A stretch of DNA of 50,394 bases from Xylanibacter ruminicola. GTDB taxonomy: Bacteria > Bacteroidota > Bacteroidia > Bacteroidales > Bacteroidaceae. Location of the stretch: NCBI RefSeq assembly GCF_900107775.1, contig NZ_FNRF01000008.1, positions 1-50,394 of the forward strand, written 5' to 3'. Positions 24,379-34,200 of the stretch are shown in pieces. The notes under the pieces were generated by a model. That model was not told where the DNA came from, made no database searches, and saw only the letters and a program-made list of their open reading frames with translations. The stretch's first letter is position 1, and every line of letters starts with the position of its first letter. The position numbers were made by a program, and so were the translations under genes.

Positions 24379-26877
24379 ATGATAAAAAAAGTTTTTTCCG
24401 TATTAGGCATGGCGTTAGCAGTAGCCAGCGCCTTTGCCCAATCAGAGTTCTTCACGCCTTATAAGGCTACAGCGCTCCGACTCCCTGCAGTACCCATTGT
24501 GGTTAACGATCCCTATTTCTCCATCTGGTCGCCCTACAACAAGTTGACCGAAGGCAACACACGTCTCTGGACTGGCGACGAGAAACCATTGGAAGGTCTC
24601 CTTCGTGTTGATGGCATCACCTATCGCTTTATGGGCGACAAGGAGCATAAGGTGCTGAAGGCACTCGCTCCTATGAGCGACGAAGCTGCCTGGGAAGGCC
24701 AGTATACGGAGGCCAAACAGGTCGATGGCTGGCAAAAACCCGATTTTAAGGCCAATGGCTGGCAGTCAGGCCGCGCTGCATTTGGTAATGCAGGCGACAA
24801 CATTCGCACTGGCTGGAGCAAGGAGCACAGCGACATCTATATCCGCCGTGAAATTAACCTCACAGCCGAGGATTTGAAGGGCGACCTCTATGCCTTGTAC
24901 TCACACGATGATGCCTGCGAGTTGTATATCAACGGCACACAGGTGGCAACAGGTCGTATGGATGCAGTCTTCAATGAGTCGGTACACCTGAATGACCACC
25001 AGAAGCAACTGCTGCACGAGGGACGTAACGTGATGGCCCTGCACGTATACAATAATGCGGGCGGTGCCTATGCCGACTTCGGATTGTATGCCAACATCGG
25101 TATCGAAGCCACCTCGGTTAAGACGGCTGTACAGAAGAGCGTCGACGTGATGGCCACTTCAACCTACTATACATTTACCTGCGGTCCGGTAGCACTGGAT
25201 GTAGTGTTCACATCGCCTATGCTGATTGACGATCTCGACCTGCTCTCTACTCCCGTTTCGTATGTTTCGTATCAGGTAAAGAGCTTAGACCGTAAGAAAC
25301 ACGACGTGCAGTTTGCATTGTTGGCAAGTCCACAAATAGCTACCAACAAGCCTCATCAGCCCACAGAATCATCGGTAATATCTGTGAATGGTGTAAAATA
25401 TCTCAAGACAGGAACCATCGACCAGCCCATCCTGGCCAAGAAAGGCGATGGCATCGGCATCGACTGGGGCTATCTGTATGTAGCCGACTTTAACGGAAAG
25501 GTATCGCTCGACAGCTACAACAATATTATCAGCGGATTTATGACCAAGGGCGACCTGAGCTGCGGACAGCAGCAGGTGCGTGCTTACAAGCAGAACGACA
25601 CCCCTGTACTGGCCTATGTGCATAACTTTGGCAAGGTTGACCAGCAGCCACAGGCATCGTTCTCACTGATTGGCTACGACGAGGTCGAGGATATCGAATA
25701 TATGTACCAGCGCTACAAAGCCTACTGGGCTCATGGTGGCAAGGTGGATATCTTCGACGCTTTCAATAAGCTGAACCGCAATTATAAGAGCATCATGGAG
25801 CGTTGCCGCGCCATGGATAAGCAGATTTACGACGACGCCCTGAAGGTAGGTAACGCGCATTATGCCGAGATTCTCTCAGGCTCTTACCGCCACGTGCTGG
25901 CAGCACACAAGCTGTTCGAGGACAACGAGGGACACCTGCTGTATTTCTCGAAGGAGAACAATTCGAATGGTTGTGTGAATACCGTGGATCTAACCTATCC
26001 TTCGGCCCCACTCTTCCTGGCTTACAACCCTGACCTGCAGAAGGCCATGATGACAAGTATCTTCGAGTATAGTCGCTCTGGTCGCTGGACCAAGCCCTTT
26101 GCTGCTCACGACCTGGGCACCTACCCCATTGCCAACGGACAGGTATATGGTGGCGACATGCCTATCGAAGAGGCAGGTAACATGCTGACTCTGGCTGCCC
26201 AGCTCTGCATCCAGGATGGTAACATCGATTACGTAAAGCCTTACTGGGACATTCTGACCCAGTGGACCGATTATCTGGTAGAGAACGGACAAGACCCATC
26301 GAACCAGTTGTGTACCGACGACTTTGCTGGCCACTGGCCACACAACTGTAACCTCTCGGTAAAAGCTATCATGGGTGTGGCTGGCTATGCACTGATGGCC
26401 CGCATGAAGGGCGATGCCGCTACAGCCGACCGCTATATGAACCGTGCCCGCCAAATGGCCAAGAAATGGGAGGCCGATGCTCGTGAGGGCGATCACTACA
26501 AGTTGGCATTCGACCGCCAGAACACCTGGAGTCAGAAGTACAATATGATTTGGGACAAGCTGTGGAACACCAACCTGTTTGGCAATGAGGTGATGCAGCG
26601 CGAGGTAAGCTACTACCTGAAGCAGCAGAATACCTATGGTCTGCCACTCGACATCCGTAAGGATTATACCAAGACCGACTGGATTATGTGGAGTGCCGCT
26701 ATGGCCAACGATAAGGACACCTTCCTGAAGTTTGTGGAACCTATCTACAAATATATAGACGAGACCCAGTCGCGCGTACCTATCAGCGACTGGCATGAGA
26801 CAAAGACCGGAATGATGGTTGGATTCAAAGCTCGCTCGGTTATTGGTGGTTATTGGATGAGATTGTTAGTTAAGTAA
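24379..26877 (+). CDS. Glutaminase-family protein (DUF4964/DUF5127/DUF4965/DUF1793), exported
   Basis: An 832-residue exported protein with a signal peptide (MIKKVFSVLGMALAVASAFAQ). The DUF4964-type start is YKATALRLPAVPIVVNDPYFSIWSP (residues about 30-100). An inserted galactose-binding-like jelly roll (about 125-245) is recognised by FKANGWQSGRAAFGN, RREINLTAEDL, CELYINGTQV and ALHVYNNAGGAYADFGLY. The DUF5127 and DUF4965/DUF1793 (alpha/alpha toroid) parts follow, with FSKENNSNGCVNTVDLTYPS and AHDLGTYP. Fungal GtaA members are called glutaminases, but for these bacterial forms the substrate is unproven. The toroid fold and the GH92 partner 10 bases downstream suggest a glycan-related role. 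Confidence 0.85.
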   Translation: MIKKVFSVLGMALAVASAFAQSEFFTPYKATALRLPAVPIVVNDPYFSIWSPYNKLTEGNTRLWTGDEKPLEGLLRVDGITYRFMGDKEHKVLKALAPMSDEAAWEGQYTEAKQVDGWQKPDFKANGWQSGRAAFGNAGDNIRTGWSKEHSDIYIRREINLTAEDLKGDLYALYSHDDACELYINGTQVATGRMDAVFNESVHLNDHQKQLLHEGRNVMALHVYNNAGGAYADFGLYANIGIEATSVKTAVQKSVDVMATSTYYTFTCGPVALDVVFTSPMLIDDLDLLSTPVSYVSYQVKSLDRKKHDVQFALLASPQIATNKPHQPTESSVISVNGVKYLKTGTIDQPILAKKGDGIGIDWGYLYVADFNGKVSLDSYNNIISGFMTKGDLSCGQQQVRAYKQNDTPVLAYVHNFGKVDQQPQASFSLIGYDEVEDIEYMYQRYKAYWAHGGKVDIFDAFNKLNRNYKSIMERCRAMDKQIYDDALKVGNAHYAEILSGSYRHVLAAHKLFEDNEGHLLYFSKENNSNGCVNTVDLTYPSAPLFLAYNPDLQKAMMTSIFEYSRSGRWTKPFAAHDLGTYPIANGQVYGGDMPIEEAGNMLTLAAQLCIQDGNIDYVKPYWDILTQWTDYLVENGQDPSNQLCTDDFAGHWPHNCNLSVKAIMGVAGYALMARMKGDAATADRYMNRARQMAKKWEADAREGDHYKLAFDRQNTWSQKYNMIWDKLWNTNLFGNEVMQREVSYYLKQQNTYGLPLDIRKDYTKTDWIMWSAAMANDKDTFLKFVEPIYKYIDETQSRVPISDWHETKTGMMVGFKARSVIGGYWMRLLVK

Positions 26878-26887
26878 TATTGTTGTT

Positions 26888-29176
26888 ATGAAAAAGAATC
26901 TGAGAAAGAGTCTTTTGGCTGTGGCACTGCTCCTTGGGGGCAGTGCTATAGCAGCCACCGCACCTGTTGATTATGTCAATACGCTGGTAGGCACACAATC
27001 AAACCACGCACTCTCAACTGGTAACACCTACCCTGCCATCGCACTCCCCTGGGGCATGAATTTCTGGATGCCTCAGACAGGAAAGATGGGCGACGGATGG
27101 GCTTACACTTACGACGCAAGTAAGATTCGCGGATTGAAGCAGACCCACCAGCCTTCACCCTGGATTAACGATTACGGACAGTTTGCCATCTTGCCCACTG
27201 TTGGCACCGTGTTCGATGAGGACAAGCGTGCCTCTTGGTTCTCGCACAAGGCCGAAACGGCCCGTCCGTATTACTATAAGGTATATCTGGCTGACTACGA
27301 CATCACAGCCGAGGTAACCCCCACCGAGCGTGCCGCTGTGATGCGATTCACCTATCCAGATTCCAAGGAATCGCGCATCGTAGTGGATGCTTTTGATAAG
27401 GGTTCGATGGTACGCATTATCGACGATTGCCACATTGAGGGTTATACCACCAAGAATAGTGGCGGCGTACCTGAGAACTTTAAGAACTACTTTGTGATTG
27501 AGAGCGACAAGCCGTTCACATTCTTCACAACTGTAGCAGATGGCAAGATACAGGCCGACAAACGCGAATTTAAAGGTGATCATGCCGGTGCCGTAGTAGG
27601 ATTCCAGACAGTTCGTGGCGAGACTGTAACCCTACGTGTAGCCTCATCGTTCATCAGCGCCGAACAGGCCCGACAGAACCTGAAGGAGGTAACCGGGCGT
27701 TCATTCGATTCCGTATGCAATGATGGTCGCCAGCGTTGGAACACCATCCTTAGTAGACTGGAGGTTGAAGACAACAATATTGATCACTTACGTACCTTCT
27801 ATTCTTGTTTGTATCGTTCGGTTCTCTTCCCCCGTATGTTCCACGAGGTAAACAAGGTTGGTGAGATTGTACACTACAGTCCTTTCGACGGCCAGGTGCA
27901 TAGCGGACGTCTGTTCACCGATACCGGTTTCTGGGATACCTTCCGTTCGCTCTTCCCACTGCTCAACCTGGTATATCCTGAGATGAGCCAGCAGATGCAG
28001 GAGGGACTGGTAAACACCTACAAGGAGAGTGGATTTCTACCTGAGTGGGCCAGTCCTGGCCATCGCGGCTGCATGGTGGGCAACAACTCGGCCTCGGTGG
28101 TGGCCGACGCCTATCTGAAAGGCATGCGTGGCTACGATGTGGAGACACTTTGGCAGGCTGTAAAGCACGGTGCCAATGCCGTTCATCCTCAGGTATCAAG
28201 CACAGGCCGACTGGGATTTGAATACTATAACCGACTGGGCTATGTGCCTTATAATGTAGGCATCAAAGAAAATGTGGCTCGCACCTTAGAATATGCATAC
28301 GACGACTGGTGTATCTATCGTTTAGGACAGGCACTCGGCAAATCTAAGAAAGAACTGAAACCTTTTAAGGAGCGTGCCTTGAACTACCAGAACGTGTTCG
28401 ACAAGGAAACCCGTTTGATGCGCGGCAGAAATGAGGATGGTACCTTCCAGATTCCGTTTAACCCACTGAAGTGGGGCGACGCCTTTACCGAGGGTAACTC
28501 ATGGCACTACACCTGGTCGGTTTTCCACGATCCCGCAGGATTGATTCGTCTGATGGGTGGTAAGGAGAACTTTGTAGCTATGCTCGACTCCGTATTTAAC
28601 CTGCCACCTGTTTTCGACGAGAGCTATTATCGTGCGGTGATTCACGAGATTCGCGAGATGCAGATCATGAATATGGGTAACTATGCCCATGGTAACCAGC
28701 CCATCCAGCACATGATTTATCTGTACGACTGGGCAGGACAGCCTTGGAAGGCTCAGTACTGGGTGCGTCAGGTGATGGACCGCATGTATCAGGCCGCACC
28801 TGATGGCTACTGCGGCGATGAGGACAACGGACAGACTTCGGCCTGGTATGTATTCTCAGCCCTCGGTTTCTATCCCGTTTGTCCGGGTTCAGGGCAGTAT
28901 GCACTGGGCACACCTTACTTTAATAAGATAACCCTGCATCTGGCCAACGACAAAACACTGGTTATCAATGCCGATAGTAACAGCACAGAAAACTGCTACG
29001 TAAGCGAGATGAGCGTGAATGGTGCTGCTTATGATAAGAACTATCTGGAGCACACCGACCTGCTGAAGGGTGGTCGCATCGATTATCGTATGTCGTCAAA
29101 GCCCAATCAGCAACGAGGCACTAATGAGAACAGTCTCCCCTACTCGTTCTCAAATAACGGCCAAATTGTTAAATAG
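26888..29176 (+). CDS. GH92 family alpha-mannosidase
   Basis: A 762-residue exo-alpha-mannosidase of family GH92, which is calcium-dependent and inverting and acts on alpha-1,2/1,3/1,4/1,6-mannosides. It has a signal peptide (MKKNLRKSLLAVALLLGGSAIAA) and the family start VDYVNTLVGTQSNHALSTGNTYPA. The C-terminal toroid carries GNYAHGNQPIQHMIYLYDWA. The conserved HEIREM segment (Glu587/Glu590) and GDEDNGQTSAWY (Asp644 and Asp646) supply the acid and base region in this family. It is 10 bases after the glutaminase-family gene and probably in its operon. The exact linkage specificity cannot be read from sequence. Confidence 0.93.
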   Translation: MKKNLRKSLLAVALLLGGSAIAATAPVDYVNTLVGTQSNHALSTGNTYPAIALPWGMNFWMPQTGKMGDGWAYTYDASKIRGLKQTHQPSPWINDYGQFAILPTVGTVFDEDKRASWFSHKAETARPYYYKVYLADYDITAEVTPTERAAVMRFTYPDSKESRIVVDAFDKGSMVRIIDDCHIEGYTTKNSGGVPENFKNYFVIESDKPFTFFTTVADGKIQADKREFKGDHAGAVVGFQTVRGETVTLRVASSFISAEQARQNLKEVTGRSFDSVCNDGRQRWNTILSRLEVEDNNIDHLRTFYSCLYRSVLFPRMFHEVNKVGEIVHYSPFDGQVHSGRLFTDTGFWDTFRSLFPLLNLVYPEMSQQMQEGLVNTYKESGFLPEWASPGHRGCMVGNNSASVVADAYLKGMRGYDVETLWQAVKHGANAVHPQVSSTGRLGFEYYNRLGYVPYNVGIKENVARTLEYAYDDWCIYRLGQALGKSKKELKPFKERALNYQNVFDKETRLMRGRNEDGTFQIPFNPLKWGDAFTEGNSWHYTWSVFHDPAGLIRLMGGKENFVAMLDSVFNLPPVFDESYYRAVIHEIREMQIMNMGNYAHGNQPIQHMIYLYDWAGQPWKAQYWVRQVMDRMYQAAPDGYCGDEDNGQTSAWYVFSALGFYPVCPGSGQYALGTPYFNKITLHLANDKTLVINADSNSTENCYVSEMSVNGAAYDKNYLEHTDLLKGGRIDYRMSSKPNQQRGTNENSLPYSFSNNGQIVK

Positions 29177-29189
29177 ATATAATTCCTTG

Positions 29190-29230
29190 CAAAAACTTGG
29201 TACTTTGTTATACAAGGTACTAAGTTTTTG
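29190..29230 (+). promoter_or_regulatory. 19-bp inverted repeat upstream of padR: probable PadR operator
   Basis: The arms are 29190-29208 and 29212-29230, separated by TAT. They match at 17 of 19 positions (core GGTACTTTGT / ACAAGGTAC). The site ends 3 bases before the -7 box of padR (29233-29241), so it covers the -33 region, as expected for autorepression. It lies 13 bases after the GH92 stop codon and could also work as an RNA hairpin. Confidence 0.6.
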
Positions 29231-29232
29231 CT

Positions 29233-29241
29233 TATCTTTGC
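29233..29241 (+). promoter_or_regulatory. padR-pspC promoter, -7 box TATCTTTGC
   Basis: TATCTTTGC lies 29 bases before the padR ATG and matches TAnnTTTGC. The inverted repeat at 29190-29230 abuts it upstream. Confidence 0.68.
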
Positions 29242-29270
29242 CGCAGAAATCTTTTTAAAACGGTAAAGAT

Positions 29271-29624
29271 ATGAACATTGAAAATGCAAAGTCGCAAATG
29301 CGTAAAGGCATGCTCGAGTATTGTGTACTGCTACTCTTGAAGCATCGCCCATCGTATGCCAGCGACATTATCCAACAACTAAAAAACGCCGAGCTACTGG
29401 TGGTTGAGGGTACGCTCTACCCACTATTAACCCGACTTAAGAACGATGGTTTGCTGCAGTACGAATGGCAGGAGTCAACCCAAGGACCTCCTCGTAAGTA
29501 CTACGCCCTGAGCAAAGAGGGCGAAAAGTTTCTCGAAGGGCAGGATGCAGCCTGGCAGGAACTCTCTAACACCATTAATTATCTAAAGAATGTAACCCCC
29601 AAGTTATTGGAAGTAAAGAATTGA
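29271..29624 (+). CDS. PadR family transcriptional regulator
   Basis: A 117-residue winged-helix regulator of the short PadR type. It has MRKGMLEYCVLLLLKHRPSYASDIIQ (first helices), GTLYPLLTRLKNDGLLQYEWQES (recognition helix and wing) and GPPRKYYALSKEGEKFL. PadR proteins usually repress their own operon and are relieved by a small molecule or stress. The partner pspC starts 12 bases after the stop codon, an arrangement common in Bacteroidetes. The inverted repeat in front of the promoter is the likely binding site. Confidence 0.93.
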   Translation: MNIENAKSQMRKGMLEYCVLLLLKHRPSYASDIIQQLKNAELLVVEGTLYPLLTRLKNDGLLQYEWQESTQGPPRKYYALSKEGEKFLEGQDAAWQELSNTINYLKNVTPKLLEVKN

Positions 29625-29636
29625 AAGATCAAAGTT

Positions 29637-31214
29637 ATGAAAAAGAATATTACCATCAACCTGTGTGGGCGTCTGTTTCAGATAGACGAGGATGCCTACG
29701 AGCTGCTGCAACAGTACATTAACTCGCTCCGTTCATCGTTTGGTAAACAAGAGGGCGGCGATGAGATTGTGGACGACATCGAGACCCGCATCGCCGAACT
29801 CTTCGACGAACTGCGCCAACAAGGCATCGAGGCCATCACCATCGAGCATGTTAAGGAAATCATCACCCGTATCGGCAAGCCTGAAGAGCTTACCGGCGAG
29901 GATAGTGAGAAGCAACAAGAAAGCAACGGCACCAACTGGGAAGAGCAGGCCCGTTCGGCAGGTCAGAAGATTTATGAGAATGTACGTGCACGTACAGCTG
30001 GCAAAAAACTGTATCGCAACCCCAAGGATAAGATGCTGGCAGGCGTACTGTCTGGTATTGCTGTATATACCAATACCGACCCTGTTATCTGGCGTTTCCT
30101 GATGATATTGTTTACCTTCTGCTATGGCGTGGGTATCTTTATCTATCTTGTGTTGGCACTCGTTATTCCCGAAGCCAGAACACCCGAGCAGTTGTTGCAG
30201 ATGGAAGGCAAGGATATAACGCCGCAGAACCTGGCCGATGTAGTGGTTGAGGGCGAAAAGCAGCACGTACAGCGCCCCGGTTTTATGCGTCTGTTGTTCA
30301 TCATCCTCATGAAGATGGTTATAGCCTTTGTCGTTATCATTTCAATCGTCGTGTGCATTGCCCTGTCGCTCGGATTCCTCGGCGTGCTCATTGCAACGGT
30401 CAGTGCGATGGTGCTTCCACTAAACAGTACCCTACCGTTCAGCCTCGGAGCTATGGGACTGGAAGGCGCATGGGTTAGCAACCCCAAGATGCTTATCATC
30501 TTTGTAATCGCCCTGTTCCTGGTATTGCTTCTGCCCATCTATGCCATTATCCACATGGTGCTCTCACTCACAGGCAAGATCCGCCCTATGGGTGTTATTC
30601 AACGCATCGTAAACATCGTGCTTTGGGTTATCGCCGTATGCATCGCAGTGCCCTTAGGCATCACCATTGCCAATTATCATTATGACTATTACCAGGAGCG
30701 TTACCAAATCGATTCTACGACCACCTATCAGGGTGTAAAAATGGATGAGAATGATGCCGATTTCTTACGACGTGGTAGCTGGAATCTGGTAAAGGCTAAG
30801 AACTGCGATCATTATACGTATTATGCTATGGATAGTCAGGGGTATGATAACGCGCGTTTTTTGGATGTGTTTAACGATCGTTGCGAGGAGATATTCCAAG
30901 CCGAGCGTAAGGAAAAGGTTGAACCAGGCATTTACCAGCTTACATGCTACGCCCGTGCCGAAGGTCCAGGTACCTTTATCTATGCCATGGGTAAAGAGAA
31001 ACATCTACAAACCATCCCTGTAAACAATAACCCAGAAGACGAAATGGGTTGGAAGCCCATCACCATCGATAGCATAGTAGTAGCTGGCGATTCGATAGCC
31101 TACGGCATGTCGTCTGATGCGGTATTCACAGGCGAAACCTGCCGCGCCAAATGGTTCTCGGCCATGGACTTTGTACTTACCCGCACAGCCGACCTTCCAA
31201 AAACAAAGAAATAA
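29637..31214 (+). CDS. PspC-domain membrane protein with C-terminal periplasmic domain
   Basis: A 525-residue protein. The N-terminus (about 1-95) is the helical domain typical of Bacteroidetes PspC partners (MKKNITINLCGRLFQIDEDAYELL, DIETRIAELFDELRQQ). A PspC domain (about 120-185) follows, with KKLYRNPKDKMLAGVLSGIA and its membrane helix, then three or four more membrane helices (to about 350). The rest (about 355-525) lies outside the membrane and ends with PGIYQLTCYARAEGPGTFIYA and WFSAMDFVLTR, which look like beta-sandwich strands. PspC proteins respond to envelope stress. It is co-transcribed with padR. Confidence 0.85.
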   Translation: MKKNITINLCGRLFQIDEDAYELLQQYINSLRSSFGKQEGGDEIVDDIETRIAELFDELRQQGIEAITIEHVKEIITRIGKPEELTGEDSEKQQESNGTNWEEQARSAGQKIYENVRARTAGKKLYRNPKDKMLAGVLSGIAVYTNTDPVIWRFLMILFTFCYGVGIFIYLVLALVIPEARTPEQLLQMEGKDITPQNLADVVVEGEKQHVQRPGFMRLLFIILMKMVIAFVVIISIVVCIALSLGFLGVLIATVSAMVLPLNSTLPFSLGAMGLEGAWVSNPKMLIIFVIALFLVLLLPIYAIIHMVLSLTGKIRPMGVIQRIVNIVLWVIAVCIAVPLGITIANYHYDYYQERYQIDSTTTYQGVKMDENDADFLRRGSWNLVKAKNCDHYTYYAMDSQGYDNARFLDVFNDRCEEIFQAERKEKVEPGIYQLTCYARAEGPGTFIYAMGKEKHLQTIPVNNNPEDEMGWKPITIDSIVVAGDSIAYGMSSDAVFTGETCRAKWFSAMDFVLTRTADLPKTKK

Positions 31215-31230
31215 TCGTGGTCACAAACGA

Positions 31231-31265
31231 AAAAAGAGAGCTGATGTTTGTCAGCTCTCTTTTTT
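31231..31265. terminator. Bidirectional intrinsic terminator between pspC and GH38
   Basis: Stem AAAAAGAGAGCTGA (31231-31244), loop TGTTTG, and TCAGCTCTCTTTTT (31251-31264), with T-tracts on both strands. It can end the pspC transcript (plus) and the GH38 transcript (minus), which converge here. Confidence 0.85.
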
Positions 31266-31269
31266 GTAT

Positions 31270-34200
31270 TTAATAAACCTCTAGCTCGTAGATACGGGCG
31301 GCAGAATCATGGCCCTGTGTAGGAGCTATCACAAAGAGTCGCAGGTAACGCACGCTGGTAGCAGCGAAGCTGCGATCGGTGTAGTTGTTGCGATTGCCTT
31401 CGAACATATCCAGCGTTTGCCACTCTTCGGTATCGCTATTACGCCCCTGAAGCAGACAGGTACGGGTGATATAAGCCGACTGCTCACAAGCAGCACTCAG
31501 CACACGCCAACGGGTGATAGTGGTAGGTTTACCAAAATCGAATACCACATAATTAGGAGCAGCCTGCGGATCACACCACTTGGTGTTAGGATCACCATCA
31601 GTCAGCAGGGTAGCGCGCTCATCGTCGTTTGCCTCGCCCGAAACAGCGATAACCTTAGCCTCGCGCAGCAGGTTTACCTGAGCCAGGGCAGATGCAGCTG
31701 TCTTTAGTGTGGTGGGCAGGATTGAGGTTTTAAACAATGGTGCTGCAACGGTTGCATCAGCGATATCGTTGGCGGCTGTAGCTGCGAAGATAACCACATG
31801 CTCATCCTCGGGCAGCTTTATCTGGCGTACACCCTTAGGTACATCCAAACGTACACGGAACATATAGGTAAACTCGTAAGGCTCGTCGGCAGTACCTGAG
31901 TGACGATGACTGCCTACCCAAGCCACCTGGGCATCCTTGAGGTAACCCATGGTATGACCGTCGTGGCCCCACTGACCAATAAAACCTGTATAGTAAGGTA
32001 CACTCACCTGTTGCTGTTTGCCACCAACAGTGAACGTAGCCTGACGGTCGTCCTTATCCGAAGCCACCAACAGGTAAACATGGCGGTAATCCTTATCGGC
32101 AGGCAGCTGAATGGTCTGTCCCTTACAGGTCACGCCGTTAGCAGCATCTTTCTCGCCGAAGCTGAAGGGAATGTCGCCCACGGTGAGCCCCTCGTCGGGC
32201 AGCAGTTCGGCAGCATAGCTATAGCCACCCTCAAAGTTGGCCGAACCACGGAACTCATTGAAACTGAAGCAATGGCGGTCGTAGTCGAGGGCTAATGCCT
32301 GAGCATCAACAGCAGTAGCTTTCTGACCAGCCAACTGCACCTTGTAGGTCTTCACACTATAGGGTTTGATATCCACCAAGAGCTGTGTACCATCGGTCTT
32401 GGCTTCACCTAAGGTACGCTCGGTACCATCGGCCTCAACAGCCTTCACAATGCCAGCAGGGAAGTTGATGCGCGCCTGCTGGTTACCCTTACCGCTCATC
32501 TCATAAACACGAATGACATACTCATCACTCACCTCGGCACGCTTCAGGGCACGAACCACTACATTCTTGTTATCAGAGCTGACGAACGAGAACTGCTTAC
32601 CTAATGTACCTGCATGACGATCGGCATGGAACGTACGCAGCGGACTATTCAAACGGTCGGCCTCACGTACAGCCTCTACAGCATTAAGTGCGCCCTCGTG
32701 ACCCACCAGGCTGTAGGTGAACACATGATGACCGAAGTCCTGACGGGCCTGATAGGTATAGCTACGACCTGGCTGTGGCGAATAGAGCAGCGACAAACGC
32801 AGAGTGTTGTCGGCGGGTTTATCCCAACCGTAACGCGAATCGTTAAGCAAGGTTACACCATAGTCGCCCTTGCGGTCGGTCAGGTCGGTCCACTCGTGGG
32901 CATACACCTCGAAACTGTTATCACGGTTGTTGCCACGACGTACGCTACCCAAACCAATATCGTAGGTAGCCTCAGCATTAGCTACACTAAGTGGGAATTC
33001 AGCCTTGAGCAGGGCATTAAGCGAACGCCAGTCAACCTCGTTCTCAAAGTCGATACGATCGGCCTGTGCACCTTCGTACAGATGGATACGCTGAATGATG
33101 TCGCTCTCGCCATATTTCTTCTTGATAACCAAAGTCTGTCGCAGGCTGCCTGGCTGGATGGAAATCTCAACAGCATCGTGAACAGGTAGCGGAGTCTTGT
33201 CAAGTGTGCGCTTCAGGATTTCCCAAGCAGGCCAAGCTTCAGAACGGCAGTCGTCGAACACCACGAGGCGTAGACTTTTTCCGTTAGCCACCAGCTGGCG
33301 GTTATTCTTTTTATCGATAAGTGATACTACATCACCGAAATCATCTACGGTAAGCTGATAACGCGACGACTGGATGGTGCGACCTGCGGTGGCTGCAGCC
33401 ATCTTCTTATTACCAGCAGCCTTAACACCATAAACAGCCATACCAGTAGCAGGAACATCGGCATCGAACAGCAACACGCGCTTACCGTCGCGCTCTACTA
33501 CCTGAGAAGCCACGTTACGACCATTAGCATCGGTTACACGGTAATCGCGGTTATCTTTCAGTTCTACCTGTGCGATGGCACGGACGGGGGTAGTTTCATT
33601 GTTGTAAACCACAACAGGCTGCCCCGAAACGCGTGTGTCCATCAGGCGGGCAATGCCCGAAACGCTGTGTGTAAGCACATCCGAGAACTTCTTGAGTGCC
33701 AGCAGCTCATCGTTCCACGAGAACTCGTAGGCACGGGGAATGCTGGTACCAGTCAGGTCATCGTGGAACTGATGCCAGATGACGCGCTTCCACGTATCGG
33801 TCATCACATCAGTTGGATAGCTGGCAGCGCCTAGCCAGTCGGCCATCACTGCTGTACGTTCAGCCGCATCACCCAGGTGTTCGTTCTGACGGTTATACAG
33901 TTTCATAGCTGCCTGCGAGGTGTAACAACCATTGCCATGCACATCCATAGGCAACTCTCCATCAAACACGGGCAGCTCAGGGTGCTTATCGAAAGGCAGA
34001 TAATCCTTGTATATCTGGTCGCTGGTGGCACTCACAATCTTGATAGGACCAGTGCCCTTGATACCCTTTTCGAGTGCACGTACCGAGGCGATGGTGGGCG
34101 AACCACCGATATCGCCAGTGCCATAGTAGCGATAGGCCTGACCGAGCGGACTTTCATCTATCTCGCGCAGCAACTGCTGGTTCTGCGACAGGTCTTCATC

